Shown here: piece by piece, positions 33,449-42,590 of the stretch
Numbering within the stretch: the stretch's first letter is position 1
Layout: each line of letters starts with the position of its first letter
Notes under the pieces: generated by a model
What the model was told of the DNA's origin: nothing
Databases searched by the model: none
The model's input: the letters and a program-made list of their open reading frames with translations, nothing else
NCBI RefSeq assembly: GCF_040273735.1
Contig: NZ_JBELZM010000012.1
Span: forward strand, 1 to 64,000
Source of the DNA: Solibacillus sp040273735
GTDB lineage: Bacteria; Bacillota; Bacilli; Bacillales_A; Planococcaceae
Direction: 5' to 3'
DNA: 64,000 nucleotides
Translations under genes and position numbers: made by a program

Positions 33449-35566
33449 CTACTTTTCTACCTTTAATAAGCGTAATGAATTTAAAATAACTATTAATGTT
33501 GCTCCCATGTCAGCAAAAATTGCAATCCATAATGTAAGCCAGCCCGGGATGATGAGTAAAATCGCCACTAATTTCAGACCGAGCGCAAAGGTAATGTTTT
33601 GCTTAATAATTTTTAATGCTTTTTTGCTAAGTTTCATAGTATATGGCAGTTTTGAAAGATCATCTGCCATAAATACAATTTGAGCAGTTTCGAGTGCTGC
33701 ATCAGTGCCTGCACCGCCCATCGCAATTCCGATATTTGCTGATGCCAATGCCGGTGCATCATTAACCCCGTCTCCCAACATGGCAACTGATCCATACTGC
33801 TGTTGCAATTCTTTCATAGCCTGTAATTTATGATGCGGTAAAAGATTTGCCCGTATGTCATCTATTTGAAGTTGCTGAGCAATTTTTTGTGCGGTCAATT
33901 GTGCATCACCTGTCAGCATAACAGTATGTTTAATATAATTTTCATGAAGTTTTTGAATTACCTTTTTACTTTCAGGACGAATTTGATCTGCTATCGATAA
34001 AACCCCTAAAACGCGTTCGTTATTTGCAGCAACAATTACCGAATGACCATTTGAAGCAAGCTGGTCAATTTTTTTCAACAGTTGTTGCGAAACAGCAACA
34101 CGTGATTGAATCCAAGGAACACTTCCAGCATAAATTACTTCGCCTTCCACTGTTCCATAAGCTCCTTTTCCTGTTACAGACTGAAACTCCTGAACAGTAG
34201 GGACAGTAATTTTTTCTTCAAATGCCTTTGCTAAAATTGCGCGTGCTAATGGATGCTGCGACTTTTTTTCTACTGCTGCTATCTTTGCAAGTAATGTACG
34301 CGAATCTTCGGCATTATTTTCTACTATTATTTCCATTACTTCCGGCTGCCCTTTTGTAAGGGTACCTGTTTTATCGAATGCTACTGCTTTAATACGACCC
34401 AGTTCTTCTAAATAGGCGCCACCTTTAATTAAAACACCATTACGAGCAGCATTACCGATTGCGGTAACGATGGCTACAGGTGTTGAAATAACAAGTGCGC
34501 ATGGGCATCCGACCACTAAAACAGCTAACCCTTGATAAACCCAGTGCATCCAATCACCTGTAACAATACTCGGCCCGATGGCGACCAGCAAGGCGACCAG
34601 CATAATGAAAGGTGTATAATACTTGGCAAAGCGGTCAACAAACTTTTGGGAAGGAGCTTTTTCAGCCTGCGCTTCTTCCACTAAATGAATGATTTTTGCA
34701 ATAGTTGTATCTTCCACACGTTTTGTTACTTCTATTTCTAAAGCACCTGCTTCATTTAATGTACCTGCGAAGACGGCATCTCCCACATTTTTTGTTACTG
34801 GTACAGATTCCCCGGTGATTGCAGCCTGGTTTACAGTGGAAACTCCTGCGGCGACAATACCATCCATAGCAATTTTCTGGCCAGGCTTTACAATAAGTAT
34901 GTCCCCCACTTGAATATCTTCCGTCGCCAGCTCCATTTCACGAAGATTCGTATCATGGACTCTTTTAATCACGGCAGTTTTCGGTGTCAGATCAATCAAC
35001 TGAGTAATTGACTCCCGTGCTTTATTCATTGAGTAAGCTTCCAATGCCTCACTAACAGCAAAGAGAAACACGACAATTGCTGCTTCCTGCCATTCACCGA
35101 TAATCGCGGCTCCGGTAATCGCAATCGTCATCAAGGTTTTCATATCAAACTCTAAACGCAGTAGATTTTTTATACCCGTTATGAAAATGGGGTAACCCCC
35201 AACAACGATAGCAATAGCATATAGACTATTTTCGTAAAGTTGCCCTTCATTAAAAACAAAGCTGCATATGACACCTATCAAAACGAAAAGTAATGAAAAC
35301 CCTGCCAGCTGATTTTCTCTCCGTTTATAAAAAGGGATTTTCTCTATTACTTTCCGTTCTTTTGCCGGTGAAACTTTAATGCCGTCAAATGCTCCGGCAG
35401 CTTCAAGTTCGGAAACGGACACATCTCCAGTTACAGTTAATTTTGCCGCTCCAAAATTCAATTGGGCTTCTTTTACGGAATCAATGTCTTTTACATTTCG
35501 TTCAAATTTTGCCGCGCAGTTTGCACAAGATAGATTTTCCAGACGGTATTGTACGGTTTTTTCCAC
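33449..35566 (-). CDS. cadA: Cadmium/zinc-type P-type ATPase CadA
   Basis: About 705 residues, P1B-type metal-exporting ATPase. One N-terminal heavy-metal-associated domain has the CxxC site LSCANC (Cys14, Cys17). Then come transmembrane helices, the actuator TGESVPV, the metal-gating CPC in VVGCPCALV, the phosphorylation motif DKTGTLTKG, HPLARAI, and GDGVNDAPAL. CPC plus the CadC neighbour indicates Cd/Zn/Pb export. The start is GTG 35566 with AAGGAGTGA, 7 nt after the cadC stop; the longer ATG reading would overlap cadC by 26 nt. Confidence 0.94.
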   Translation of the reverse strand: MEKTVQYRLENLSCANCAAKFERNVKDIDSVKEAQLNFGAAKLTVTGDVSVSELEAAGAFDGIKVSPAKERKVIEKIPFYKRRENQLAGFSLLFVLIGVICSFVFNEGQLYENSLYAIAIVVGGYPIFITGIKNLLRLEFDMKTLMTIAITGAAIIGEWQEAAIVVFLFAVSEALEAYSMNKARESITQLIDLTPKTAVIKRVHDTNLREMELATEDIQVGDILIVKPGQKIAMDGIVAAGVSTVNQAAITGESVPVTKNVGDAVFAGTLNEAGALEIEVTKRVEDTTIAKIIHLVEEAQAEKAPSQKFVDRFAKYYTPFIMLVALLVAIGPSIVTGDWMHWVYQGLAVLVVGCPCALVISTPVAIVTAIGNAARNGVLIKGGAYLEELGRIKAVAFDKTGTLTKGQPEVMEIIVENNAEDSRTLLAKIAAVEKKSQHPLARAILAKAFEEKITVPTVQEFQSVTGKGAYGTVEGEVIYAGSVPWIQSRVAVSQQLLKKIDQLASNGHSVIVAANNERVLGVLSIADQIRPESKKVIQKLHENYIKHTVMLTGDAQLTAQKIAQQLQIDDIRANLLPHHKLQAMKELQQQYGSVAMLGDGVNDAPALASANIGIAMGGAGTDAALETAQIVFMADDLSKLPYTMKLSKKALKIIKQNITFALGLKLVAILLIIPGWLTLWIAIFADMGATLIVILNSLRLLKVEK

Positions 35567-35573
35567 GATAAGG

Positions 35574-35915
35574 TCACTCCTTCGAATGTTCATAAGCAAT
35601 CTTTACAATTTGATACACGTGATCATCTGCCAAAGAGTAAAACACCAGTTTCCCTTCCCGTGCAGATTTTGCCAACCCATGTTCTTTTAAGTATCTTAAA
35701 TGATGGGATGCGGTTGCTGTACTCGTTCCGAGAATTGCTGCTACATCACAAACGCATAACCGTTCTTCTATTGTGAGGGCAAATGTAATTTTAAGTCGTG
35801 TTTCATCTGCGAGCGCTTTTAGAAATTTTGTTACCTTTGACAGTTCCGGCATTTGCGCTCTTACCGTTTCTACCGTTTTCACATTTACCTTAGTGACATC
35901 GCAAGTTTCCTTCAC
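35574..35915 (-). CDS. cadC: Metal-sensing repressor CadC (ArsR/SmtB family)
   Basis: About 113 residues. A cysteine near the N-terminus (ETCDVTKVN) and the pair in ERLCVCDVAAILGTS (start of the alpha-3 site) are the Cd/Pb/Bi-sensing thiolates of CadC. The recognition helix is TATASHHLRYLKEHGLA. It represses its own operon until metal binds. The GTG at 35915 has an AATGAGGTG site and is the likely start; a GTG 9 nt upstream overlaps that site. Two operator-like palindromes flank the promoter. Confidence 0.93.
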   Translation of the reverse strand: MKETCDVTKVNVKTVETVRAQMPELSKVTKFLKALADETRLKITFALTIEERLCVCDVAAILGTSTATASHHLRYLKEHGLAKSAREGKLVFYSLADDHVYQIVKIAYEHSKE

Positions 35916-35926
35916 TATTCGCACCT

Positions 35927-35992
35927 CATTCTAATGTTCGTTTGAATGTATTATAGCTTATGCATATATAACGTTCAAATGATTGTTTGAAT
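35927..35992 (-). promoter_or_regulatory. cadCA promoter with two CadC-type operators
   Basis: On the minus strand TTGAAC (35973-35978), a 17-nt spacer and a perfect TATAAT (35950-35955). One imperfect palindrome ATTCAAA..TTTGAAC (35973-35992) covers the -35. A second, CATTCAAAC...GAATG (35927-35948), lies just after the -10. Both resemble the CTCAAATAAATATTTGAATG-type CadC site of plasmid pI258. Confidence 0.85.
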
Positions 35993-35993
35993 G

Positions 35994-36029
35994 AAAAAAA
36001 TCCTCCCTTTATAAATAGGGAGGATTTTT
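35994..36029. terminator. Terminator of the penicillin-acylase-family gene
   Basis: A 12-bp stem, AAAATCCTCCCT / AGGGAGGATTTT, with an 8-nt loop and T-runs on both strands. It lies 9 nt past the acylase stop and just upstream of the cadC operator. Confidence 0.9.
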
Positions 36030-36038
36030 ACACTATTA

Positions 36039-38450
36039 CTATTCGGCTTTTAATATTAATTCGTAACCATGGTCGATATTGCCATTGATTTTGGTTTTAT
36101 GATAGCGCCCGTAAACCCAGTTTGAAGTCTGGTTGTCATACCATTTCGATTTCACATGTCCGCTCTGTCCTGGACCGACAATATGATATGCTGACGATAA
36201 ATTATCCAAGTCCGCAACAAAGCGCCAAGATGCACCGTGATTTACGTTTCCGCTGCCATCTTCGGAAGCTGCTTGTACGGTAACACTTGAACCGCCAACC
36301 GGTAGTTTTTCAGGATTGACATAGTCTGCTAAAAAGTCCGATGCGCTTGCTAATGGATGTTTAAATATCAGCTGATTATAGCTGCCCCATTTCCATTTTG
36401 AAACAGACGTCCCAAATTTACCTTTGATCTCCGTTACAGCATCCTCGAATGCAGTATAAACGAATTTATCCAGTCCGCCTTCTTCTGTAATCCAGACACC
36501 CGGATTACCTGCATATGCGTCACGCAGCATTTGGTCGGTGATTTGCGATTTTCCAGGCATTAATTTGTAAACATCATCAGGCATTGCATCTTGGAATAAA
36601 GCTTTTTCCATATTTTCAATTAAGAAGTGGTACACAAGTGGTGCACCTTGATCTTTGTCATCGTAATACTCCCATTCTTCCAGAAGTGTAATGACATTCT
36701 TGTACTTGGCATCTTTATCTTGTGCTTTAATCGTTTCAAGCAAGCCTGGTAAAAATTCTACGGCATGCAAATTCTTTTTATCCATTTGCATCCCCTTCAT
36801 TTCCGCAACAGAAAGCTTTAATAATTCACCTGTTTCCTCATCATACATCGGTGTTTTAATCATCTCTACGATCCGTTCATAACGATAAGGCTGAGCCCAA
36901 AGATTTGAAATATGGTAAGGATACTCCTCTCCCACAACTTGATTGTTCGCTGTTGCAATAAAGCCTTCTTCCGGATTAATAACTGTTGGCAGCTCATCAA
37001 ACGGGATATAGCTTTCCCACCCGTATTCCGACGAGTTACCTGGCACTGGTAAAGAACCTGTACCTTGTTTACGGATTGGTACTAGACCATTTGCTTTGTA
37101 TGCAATTGTTCCATCAGTTGAAGCAAACACAAAGTTTTGTGCCGGTGCTTTAAAGTCCTCTAGCGCAACTTCAAACTCTTCCCAATCTGTTGCTTTATTG
37201 AAACCTAATACTGCTTTTAATTCCTGAGTTGATTGCAGTGCTGTCCATTGCATAGAGAACTGCTCTTTCATCTTTGTATCTTTTAGCATGATGTTAGAAA
37301 TGATTGGACCATGGCGTGTTTCCACAACTTCAAAGTCCACCGTTTCACCATCTTTAACTTTGATCGGCTCTTGTCGTACAGTTGCCTCTTCCCATTCACC
37401 GTCATATTCAAATTCATAAGGGTTTTCCGGGTTTGGCTTTTCAATATATAAATCTTGCACGTCCGGGTTCACATTCGTTACGCCCCATGCAATTTGTTCG
37501 TTATGCCCAAGAATAATTCCAGGGATCCCTGCAAAAATTACACCACTTACATTTTGTTCAGGTGATTGCAGATGCATCTGATACCATACAGATGGCGTGC
37601 TTAATCCTAGATGTGGATCATCTGCAAGTAATGGCTTACCTGATTTTGTAAGCTCACCACTTACAACCCAGTTATTACTGCCGTTATGTTCTGACGGTAA
37701 ATAATCTGTTGGAATGGCACTTGCAATATCGGTTTCCAGATTTAAATTGGCCTCAATAATTGATTGAGCGTTTTCCGGGTACTCTACAAACAATTCTTCA
37801 GCTTGTTCTTGTGTATAGTTTTGCATTGCCCATGATCGGAAAGCTTGCTGATTCCAGTTTCCGCCTAAGTCATATGCCATATATTTTCCGATTGTCAATG
37901 AATCAATCGGTGTCCAAGCTTCGGGCGTATACCCAAGTAGTTTGAATTCATATGATAGTTTGCTTGTATCTTTTACTTCATCGATAAAAGCATTTACACC
38001 TTCAGCATACCATTCAAGAATTTGTTTTGACTGTGCATCATAGTCATCCCATGATAACTCTGCAGCATGTCGTAAACTGAATGTACGGAAAAACTTATCA
38101 GTATTTACTGCAGATTCCCCTACCACTTCAGCTAAAGTACCACTTGCTTGGCGGCGCGCTAAATCCATTTGGAATAAACGATCCTGTGCCTGTACATAGC
38201 CTTGTGCACGGTAAAGATCTGCATCAGACTTGGCCACAATGTGCGGAACCCCTACACCATCTCTCGTAACTTCCACATCGTCATCTAAAATCGATACCGC
38301 AAGCTCACCTTCAATGACAGGTTTAGAATTTGCTACGTATAAGTGCAATCCTGCTACCGCTGCACCACCTACAATAATTAAAATACCAACTGCCCAAATG
38401 ACGATGTTTATAATTTTGCGCCCTTTTGACTTTTTCGCCTGTTGTGCCAT
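36039..38450 (-). CDS. Penicillin acylase-family (Ntn-hydrolase) enzyme
   Basis: About 803 residues. One N-terminal transmembrane anchor (about 15-40) precedes the penicillin amidase (peptidase S45) fold: an alpha chain with VTRDGVGVPHIVAKSDADLYRAQGYVQAQDRLFQMD, and the autocatalytic junction HNG-SNNW with the N-terminal nucleophile serine (Ser258 by this start). Beta-chain motifs GKPLLADDPHLGLSTPSVWYQMHL and IAWGVTNVNPD follow. Members hydrolyse amides such as penicillins or acyl-homoserine lactones; the physiological substrate is unknown. ATG 38450 has AGAGGTGG. It is monocistronic, membrane-anchored and probably extracellular. Confidence 0.93.
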   Translation of the reverse strand: MAQQAKKSKGRKIINIVIWAVGILIIVGGAAVAGLHLYVANSKPVIEGELAVSILDDDVEVTRDGVGVPHIVAKSDADLYRAQGYVQAQDRLFQMDLARRQASGTLAEVVGESAVNTDKFFRTFSLRHAAELSWDDYDAQSKQILEWYAEGVNAFIDEVKDTSKLSYEFKLLGYTPEAWTPIDSLTIGKYMAYDLGGNWNQQAFRSWAMQNYTQEQAEELFVEYPENAQSIIEANLNLETDIASAIPTDYLPSEHNGSNNWVVSGELTKSGKPLLADDPHLGLSTPSVWYQMHLQSPEQNVSGVIFAGIPGIILGHNEQIAWGVTNVNPDVQDLYIEKPNPENPYEFEYDGEWEEATVRQEPIKVKDGETVDFEVVETRHGPIISNIMLKDTKMKEQFSMQWTALQSTQELKAVLGFNKATDWEEFEVALEDFKAPAQNFVFASTDGTIAYKANGLVPIRKQGTGSLPVPGNSSEYGWESYIPFDELPTVINPEEGFIATANNQVVGEEYPYHISNLWAQPYRYERIVEMIKTPMYDEETGELLKLSVAEMKGMQMDKKNLHAVEFLPGLLETIKAQDKDAKYKNVITLLEEWEYYDDKDQGAPLVYHFLIENMEKALFQDAMPDDVYKLMPGKSQITDQMLRDAYAGNPGVWITEEGGLDKFVYTAFEDAVTEIKGKFGTSVSKWKWGSYNQLIFKHPLASASDFLADYVNPEKLPVGGSSVTVQAASEDGSGNVNHGASWRFVADLDNLSSAYHIVGPGQSGHVKSKWYDNQTSNWVYGRYHKTKINGNIDHGYELILKAE

Positions 38451-38524
38451 AAATTCCACCTCTTTTTTTCTGTTTTTACAAAGCTTTATGCTGTAAAAGT
38501 TCTATTTCTATTAGTCTATTCATC

Positions 38525-39283
38525 TTACACCGTTTTTAATTTTAATACGATAGGACAATGATCGCTACCTAAAATTTCTGAATGTATCGATGCTTCCTCT
38601 ACTTTTTCAACAAGTCGGTCAGAGATAATAAAATAGTCGATGCGCCAGCCGATATTTCGCTCACGTACTTTCGCCATATAACTCCACCATGTAAAATGGT
38701 CGGTTACGTCCGGATGGAAATGACGAAACGTATCTGTAAATCCACTTGAAAGTAAATCTGTCATCTTCCCGCGCTCTTCATATGTAAATCCGGAGTTCCC
38801 GATATTGGATTTCACATTTTTAATATCCAGTTCACTATGTGCAACATTTAAATCTCCACAATAAATGACGGGCTTTTTCGCATCAAGTTCCTTCAAATAC
38901 AGTGCCATCCGGTCTTCCCATTGCAGCCGCTCTTCCAAACGAGTTAAATCTCTCTTTGCATTCGGTGTGTACGTATTCACTAAATAAAAGTTTTCATACT
39001 CTAATGTAAGGATGCGGCCTTCATCTGCCGCAATTTCACTTTCGATGCCGTAGTAAACTGCTAACGGTTCATGTTTGGTAAATACAGCTGTACCCGAATA
39101 TCCTTTTTTTAATGCTGAGTGCCAATATTGATAATATCCCTCAAGTTGAAGGTCAATCTGTCCTACCTGGCATTTCGTTTCCTGGATACAGAAAAAGTCC
39201 GCATCCATTTCACTGAAATAATCCAAAAATCCTTTATTTACACATGCCCGAATACCATTCACATTCCACGAAATAAATTTCAT
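38525..39283 (-). CDS. exoA: Exodeoxyribonuclease III / AP endonuclease ExoA
   Basis: 252 residues, exactly the length of B. subtilis ExoA. Motifs of the EEP superfamily: MKFISWNVNGIRA, the metal-binding glutamate in IQETKCQ, YCGDLNVAH, WRIDYFIIS, and the catalytic SDHCPI. It cleaves at abasic sites and trims 3' ends in base-excision repair. ATG 39283 has AAAAGGAGTAAG; the upstream ORF extension is spurious. It follows the murB terminator. Confidence 0.95.
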   Translation of the reverse strand: MKFISWNVNGIRACVNKGFLDYFSEMDADFFCIQETKCQVGQIDLQLEGYYQYWHSALKKGYSGTAVFTKHEPLAVYYGIESEIAADEGRILTLEYENFYLVNTYTPNAKRDLTRLEERLQWEDRMALYLKELDAKKPVIYCGDLNVAHSELDIKNVKSNIGNSGFTYEERGKMTDLLSSGFTDTFRHFHPDVTDHFTWWSYMAKVRERNIGWRIDYFIISDRLVEKVEEASIHSEILGSDHCPIVLKLKTV

Positions 39284-39324
39284 CTTTCTTACTCCTTTTA
39301 AGTATTTCATATTAATTATCCAAT

Positions 39325-39361
39325 AAAAAAAAGAGAACTCGCGCTAAATTAGCACGAGTTG
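39325..39361 (-). terminator. Terminator of murB
   Basis: AACTCGTGCT / AGCGCGAGTT arms (10 bp with one wobble) and an eight-T run on the minus strand, 24 nt after the murB stop. Confidence 0.85.
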
Positions 39362-39384
39362 AAGTCATTTTATATCATCCAAGA

Positions 39385-40305
39385 TTAGTCTTCACCGACG
39401 ATTTTTACTTCCATTTCCAAGTCGATATCGTACTTCTCTTTTACAACACGCTGTACCATTTGAATTGTATCGATATAGTCCTTTGCCGTAGCATTGTTTT
39501 TATTGACGATAAATCCTGCATGCTTTGTAGAAACTTCTGCCCCTCCGACACCTTTACCTTGCAATTCACTATCCTGAATAAGCTTACCTGCAAAATAACC
39601 TGGTGGACGTTTGAATACACTGCCCGCCGAAGGGTATTCGAGCGGCTGCTTCGATTCACGCTGGAACGTTAAATCGGCAATCTTCTCATCGATTTGCTTT
39701 TGGTCACCGTGTGCTAATTGGAAAGTAGCAGACAGTACTAAGTAGCCTTTTTTTGCAATGATACTTTTCCGGTAAGAAAGCTCAAGTTGTTCGTTGTTCA
39801 GCTCAAGAAGCTCGCCTTCCGGTGTTAATACTTTACAAGATGTGACGATATCTTTAACCTCACCACCGTAAGCGCCGGCATTCATTGCCATTGCTCCACC
39901 GATTGAACCTGGAATACCGCATGCAAACTCAAAACCGGTTAAGCTTTGAGCTGCAACTTGTTTTGATACTTCTTTAATCAAAGCACCACTTTGCGCATAA
40001 ACCGTATCACCTTCAATGCGAATTTCGTCCAATAAAGCAAAATGCAGGACGATTCCACGTACACCGCCATCACGGACGACCATATTGGAGCCGTTCCCCA
40101 GCATCAGTAGCGGTACATTATTATCATATGCATACTTAACGACAGCTGCTGCTTGCTCTTCAGTTTTCGGCAGCACTAAAATATCTGCCTTACCGCCAAG
40201 TTTTGTCATTGTATATTTTTTTAATGTTTCATTTTTCTTTATATTAGTTGAAGGGATCCATTGTAATAAATCATTTTCCCACTGTTGAATTGTCATAAAA
40301 AACAT
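39385..40305 (-). CDS. murB: UDP-N-acetylenolpyruvoylglucosamine reductase MurB
   Basis: About 303-306 residues, FAD/NADPH reductase making UDP-MurNAc. FAD-binding motifs LPKTEEQAAAVVKYAYDNNVPLLMLGNGSNMVV and GIPGSIGGAMAMNAGAYGGE are visible, then SAGSVFKRPPGYFAG with the catalytic serine, and VSTKHAGFIVNKNNATAKD. The C-terminal region fits type IIb MurB. Two starts 9 nt apart (ATG 40305 and ATG 40296) share the GGGAAAGGAAA site; a further extension to 40410 would overlap the HxlR-type gene and is rejected. Confidence 0.95.
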   Translation of the reverse strand: MFFMTIQQWENDLLQWIPSTNIKKNETLKKYTMTKLGGKADILVLPKTEEQAAAVVKYAYDNNVPLLMLGNGSNMVVRDGGVRGIVLHFALLDEIRIEGDTVYAQSGALIKEVSKQVAAQSLTGFEFACGIPGSIGGAMAMNAGAYGGEVKDIVTSCKVLTPEGELLELNNEQLELSYRKSIIAKKGYLVLSATFQLAHGDQKQIDEKIADLTFQRESKQPLEYPSAGSVFKRPPGYFAGKLIQDSELQGKGVGGAEVSTKHAGFIVNKNNATAKDYIDTIQMVQRVVKEKYDIDLEMEVKIVGED

Positions 40306-40381
40306 TTTCCTTTCCCGTAAAGCTGACGTACTTTTTAAGTATCTGTTTTTATAACGCTTTTTACAAGTAAAACAGCATGAT

Positions 40382-40687
40382 TTATAACCAAGTTTTTGCC
40401 CATATTTCAATTTCTCTCACAGTTTGTTCAAGGGAACGCCCTTTATCCGTTAAATTATACTCAACACGAACCGGTACTTCTGAATACACTTTACGTTCAA
40501 CTATACCTTCTTTTTCGAGTTCCTTTAAGCGCTCTGACAGTAAGCGTCCACTAATTGGCAATGCTGCCTCGATCGCATTGAATCGTTGAGGTCCTTCCAA
40601 CAATTGATAAATAATTAAAGCTGTCCAGCGTTTCCCGACTAGCTCCATTGCTTTTGATAGACGCGGACATAGTGCTGATTCTTTCAT
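40382..40687 (-). CDS. HxlR/DUF24-family redox regulator, YodB-like
   Basis: About 101 residues, winged-helix MarR/DUF24 regulator. Strong similarity to B. subtilis YodB over the whole length: CPRLSKAMELVGKRWTALIIYQLLEGPQRFNAIEAALPISGRLLSERLKELEKEGIVERKVYSEVPVRVEY. The conserved N-terminal redox cysteine (Cys6 in YodB) is present here as Cys7; the C-terminal cysteines of YodB are absent. That makes it a one-cysteine (S-thiolation or intersubunit) type. ATG 40687 follows GAGGTG. The azoreductase gene upstream is the classical YodB target. Confidence 0.88.
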   Translation of the reverse strand: MKESALCPRLSKAMELVGKRWTALIIYQLLEGPQRFNAIEAALPISGRLLSERLKELEKEGIVERKVYSEVPVRVEYNLTDKGRSLEQTVREIEIWAKTWL

Positions 40688-40769
40688 TTTCTTCACCTCA
40701 TATTCACTACTCTAAAACTAAATTTATTTAACTGCTACTTATATATTACCACTTCTCATTAATTACGAA

Positions 40770-40784
40770 AAGTAAGTAGCTTAC
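40770..40784. promoter_or_regulatory. Palindrome upstream of the YodB-like gene
   Basis: A perfect 6-3-6 palindrome, AGTAAG-TAG-CTTACT, 83 nt before the regulator gene. DUF24 regulators bind inverted repeats at their own promoters, so autoregulation is a reasonable guess. No clear -10/-35 pair was found around it. Confidence 0.5.
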
Positions 40785-40825
40785 TGCCAAGTGAATATTT
40801 GTCTTAATAAATACCTTTGCCCGAT

Positions 40826-40867
40826 TAAAAAAAGAAGGGAGCTCACTACTTTGTGAGCAACCCTTCT
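40826..40867 (-). terminator. Terminator of azoR
   Basis: Arms GAAGGGTTGCTCAC / GTGAGCTCCCTTC with a short loop and a seven-T run on the minus strand, about 20 nt after the azoR stop. Confidence 0.88.
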
Positions 40868-40887
40868 CTACTATATGAATAATTAAA

Positions 40888-41526
40888 TTAAGCTGTTACT
40901 TTTGCCAAATTTTGTGCTGCAGCTTTTACTCTTTCTAAGCCTTCAGCAATAATTTGTTCAGCTCCAGCTGGATTTGAAGCATGACCTTCGATAATAACTT
41001 CATCGATTTTTTCCATACCATATACGCCACCGATTACTGCATTAATATAGTTTACTGACATTTCTGATGCAGATGCTTGTGGTGTTGAGTAAATACCGCC
41101 ACGTGCGTTTAATACGATATATTTTTTGTCTGTCATTAAGCTTACTAATTGACCTTGTTCATTATATTTGAATGAATAGCCTGCACCATAAGTGTAATCG
41201 ATGAATGATTGTAATGCTGCCGGAATTGTTAAGTTCCATAATGGGAATGCAAATACTACTACATCTGCAGCTGTTAAAGCTTCACGAGATTTGTTAAAAG
41301 CAGCTAAAGAACCTGCTTCGATTGCTGATAATTCTTCGCCTGCTTGTGCTTTACCGAAAGCGTTGAATAATTCTTGTCCGAAATATGGCATATTTTCCTC
41401 AAATACGTCAAAAGTTGTTACATTTAAACCTTCATAGTTCGCTACTTCAGCCATAAATGTTTCATACATTTTTGTTGATACGCCATCCGGGCGGTTATTT
41501 GCTTTTACTACTAATACGTTTGTCAT
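40888..41526 (-). CDS. azoR: FMN-dependent NADH-azoreductase / quinone reductase AzoR
   Basis: 212 residues, flavodoxin-fold quinone reductase. The FMN-binding start VLVVKANNRPDGVSTKMYE, the central FAFPLWNLTIPAALQSFIDYTYGAGYSF, and LNARGGIYS are typical of AzoR1/AzoR2. It reduces quinones and azo dyes by two electrons and protects against electrophiles. ATG follows AGGGAG. A 26-bp imperfect palindrome lies 61-86 nt upstream, and a YodB-like regulator gene is next door. Confidence 0.94.
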   Translation of the reverse strand: MTNVLVVKANNRPDGVSTKMYETFMAEVANYEGLNVTTFDVFEENMPYFGQELFNAFGKAQAGEELSAIEAGSLAAFNKSREALTAADVVVFAFPLWNLTIPAALQSFIDYTYGAGYSFKYNEQGQLVSLMTDKKYIVLNARGGIYSTPQASASEMSVNYINAVIGGVYGMEKIDEVIIEGHASNPAGAEQIIAEGLERVKAAAQNLAKVTA

Positions 41527-41586
41527 CTTTCATTTCTCCCTACTATTTTCAATATTATTTATTTTTAAAATCTTTTATCTTGTTTT

Positions 41587-41612
41587 AAAGTATCTCAAAT
41601 TCGAGGTACTTT
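41587..41612 (-). promoter_or_regulatory. Inverted repeat in the azoR promoter region, likely operator
   Basis: AAAGTA.CTC......GAG.TACTTT is a 26-bp palindrome with matching outer (6-bp) and inner (3-bp) arms, 61 nt upstream of azoR. It is the best candidate for binding by the neighbouring YodB-like regulator. Confidence 0.6.
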
Positions 41613-41721
41613 AATATAATAAAAGAACAACCTAAAAAAATCAATTAGATTATTCTCATACTTTAGTCTGAATTCCTATTTCGCTTTTATATAAATATGC
41701 GAATCCAGGTAAAATTCCCTG

Positions 41722-42426
41722 TTAAATATCACAAGAATCATCGGTACACGCAGCGCCGTCTATGCCTTGCATTTTCAAAGGCTTACGTAAACCGATTTCC
41801 TGTGCTGCTTTTTCAATCGTTTGTTCAAATACTTCCTGTGGTTGTGCACCAGAAATGCCATACTTATTATCAATGACAAAGAAAGGTACGCCGCGTACTC
41901 CAAGATTTTGAGCAACCGCAATATCTTGCTCAACCTGCTCCATATACTCGTTGCTCTCGATAACTTGACGGGCTTTTTCTGCAGATAGTCCGACTTCTTT
42001 TGCTAATGTCAGTAATACCTCAGTTTGTCCGATTGCTTCACCTTCTAAAAAGTAAGCTTTTAAAACGCGCTCGGTAAATTCTTTTTCTTTCCCTTCTGTT
42101 TCAGCCCATTTTGCTAAACGGTGCGCTTTTACAGTGTTTGCACTTTTCATTTCATCAAAATTGTACTCAAGCCCTACTTCTTCGGCACGTGCTGTAACAT
42201 TTGCTGTCATTTTCTTAACTTCATCTAATGAAATCTGGTATTTTCGTGACAGTTCTTCATATACAGAGCTTGTCGTATCAACTGGTGTTGTAGGATCCAA
42301 TAAATAGCTTTTATATGCTACTTCAATCACATCCCCATACCCAAGTTCATCTAATGCGATTTCTAATTGTTTCTTGCCGATATAGCAAAAAGGACATACA
42401 TAGTCAGACCATACTTCGATTTTCAT
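41722..42426 (-). CDS. FrnE/DsbA-like disulfide oxidoreductase
   Basis: About 234 residues, thioredoxin-fold DsbA/FrnE family. The active site is CPFC at Cys11 and Cys14 (EVWSDYVCPFCYIGKKQLE), with a helical insertion and the cis-proline segment GVRGVPFFVIDNKYGISGAQPQEVFEQ. The C-terminus has an extra cysteine cluster (GAACTDDSCDI). Such proteins act as cytoplasmic thiol oxidoreductases or isomerases. ATG 42426 has AAGGAGAGTG. There is no signal peptide. The neighbours are also redox genes. Confidence 0.9.
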   Translation of the reverse strand: MKIEVWSDYVCPFCYIGKKQLEIALDELGYGDVIEVAYKSYLLDPTTPVDTTSSVYEELSRKYQISLDEVKKMTANVTARAEEVGLEYNFDEMKSANTVKAHRLAKWAETEGKEKEFTERVLKAYFLEGEAIGQTEVLLTLAKEVGLSAEKARQVIESNEYMEQVEQDIAVAQNLGVRGVPFFVIDNKYGISGAQPQEVFEQTIEKAAQEIGLRKPLKMQGIDGAACTDDSCDI

Positions 42427-42590
42427 GCTAATCACTCTCCTTGTCTTGTATTGTAGCGAGCAACTATTCAAAAGTACAATGTTTGAAACTAGCCTCCCCC
42501 CACATAATGGCTGAGGAATTTTTATTATGTGACAACATCTGAATAAATATTGGTCAAATACCCTATGCTAAAAAATAAAAAGGTGATATT

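Noticed and set aside
40306..40410. N-terminal extension of MurB
   Set aside because: It would overlap the YodB-like gene, adds a Lys/Cys-rich stretch foreign to the family, and has no ribosome site.
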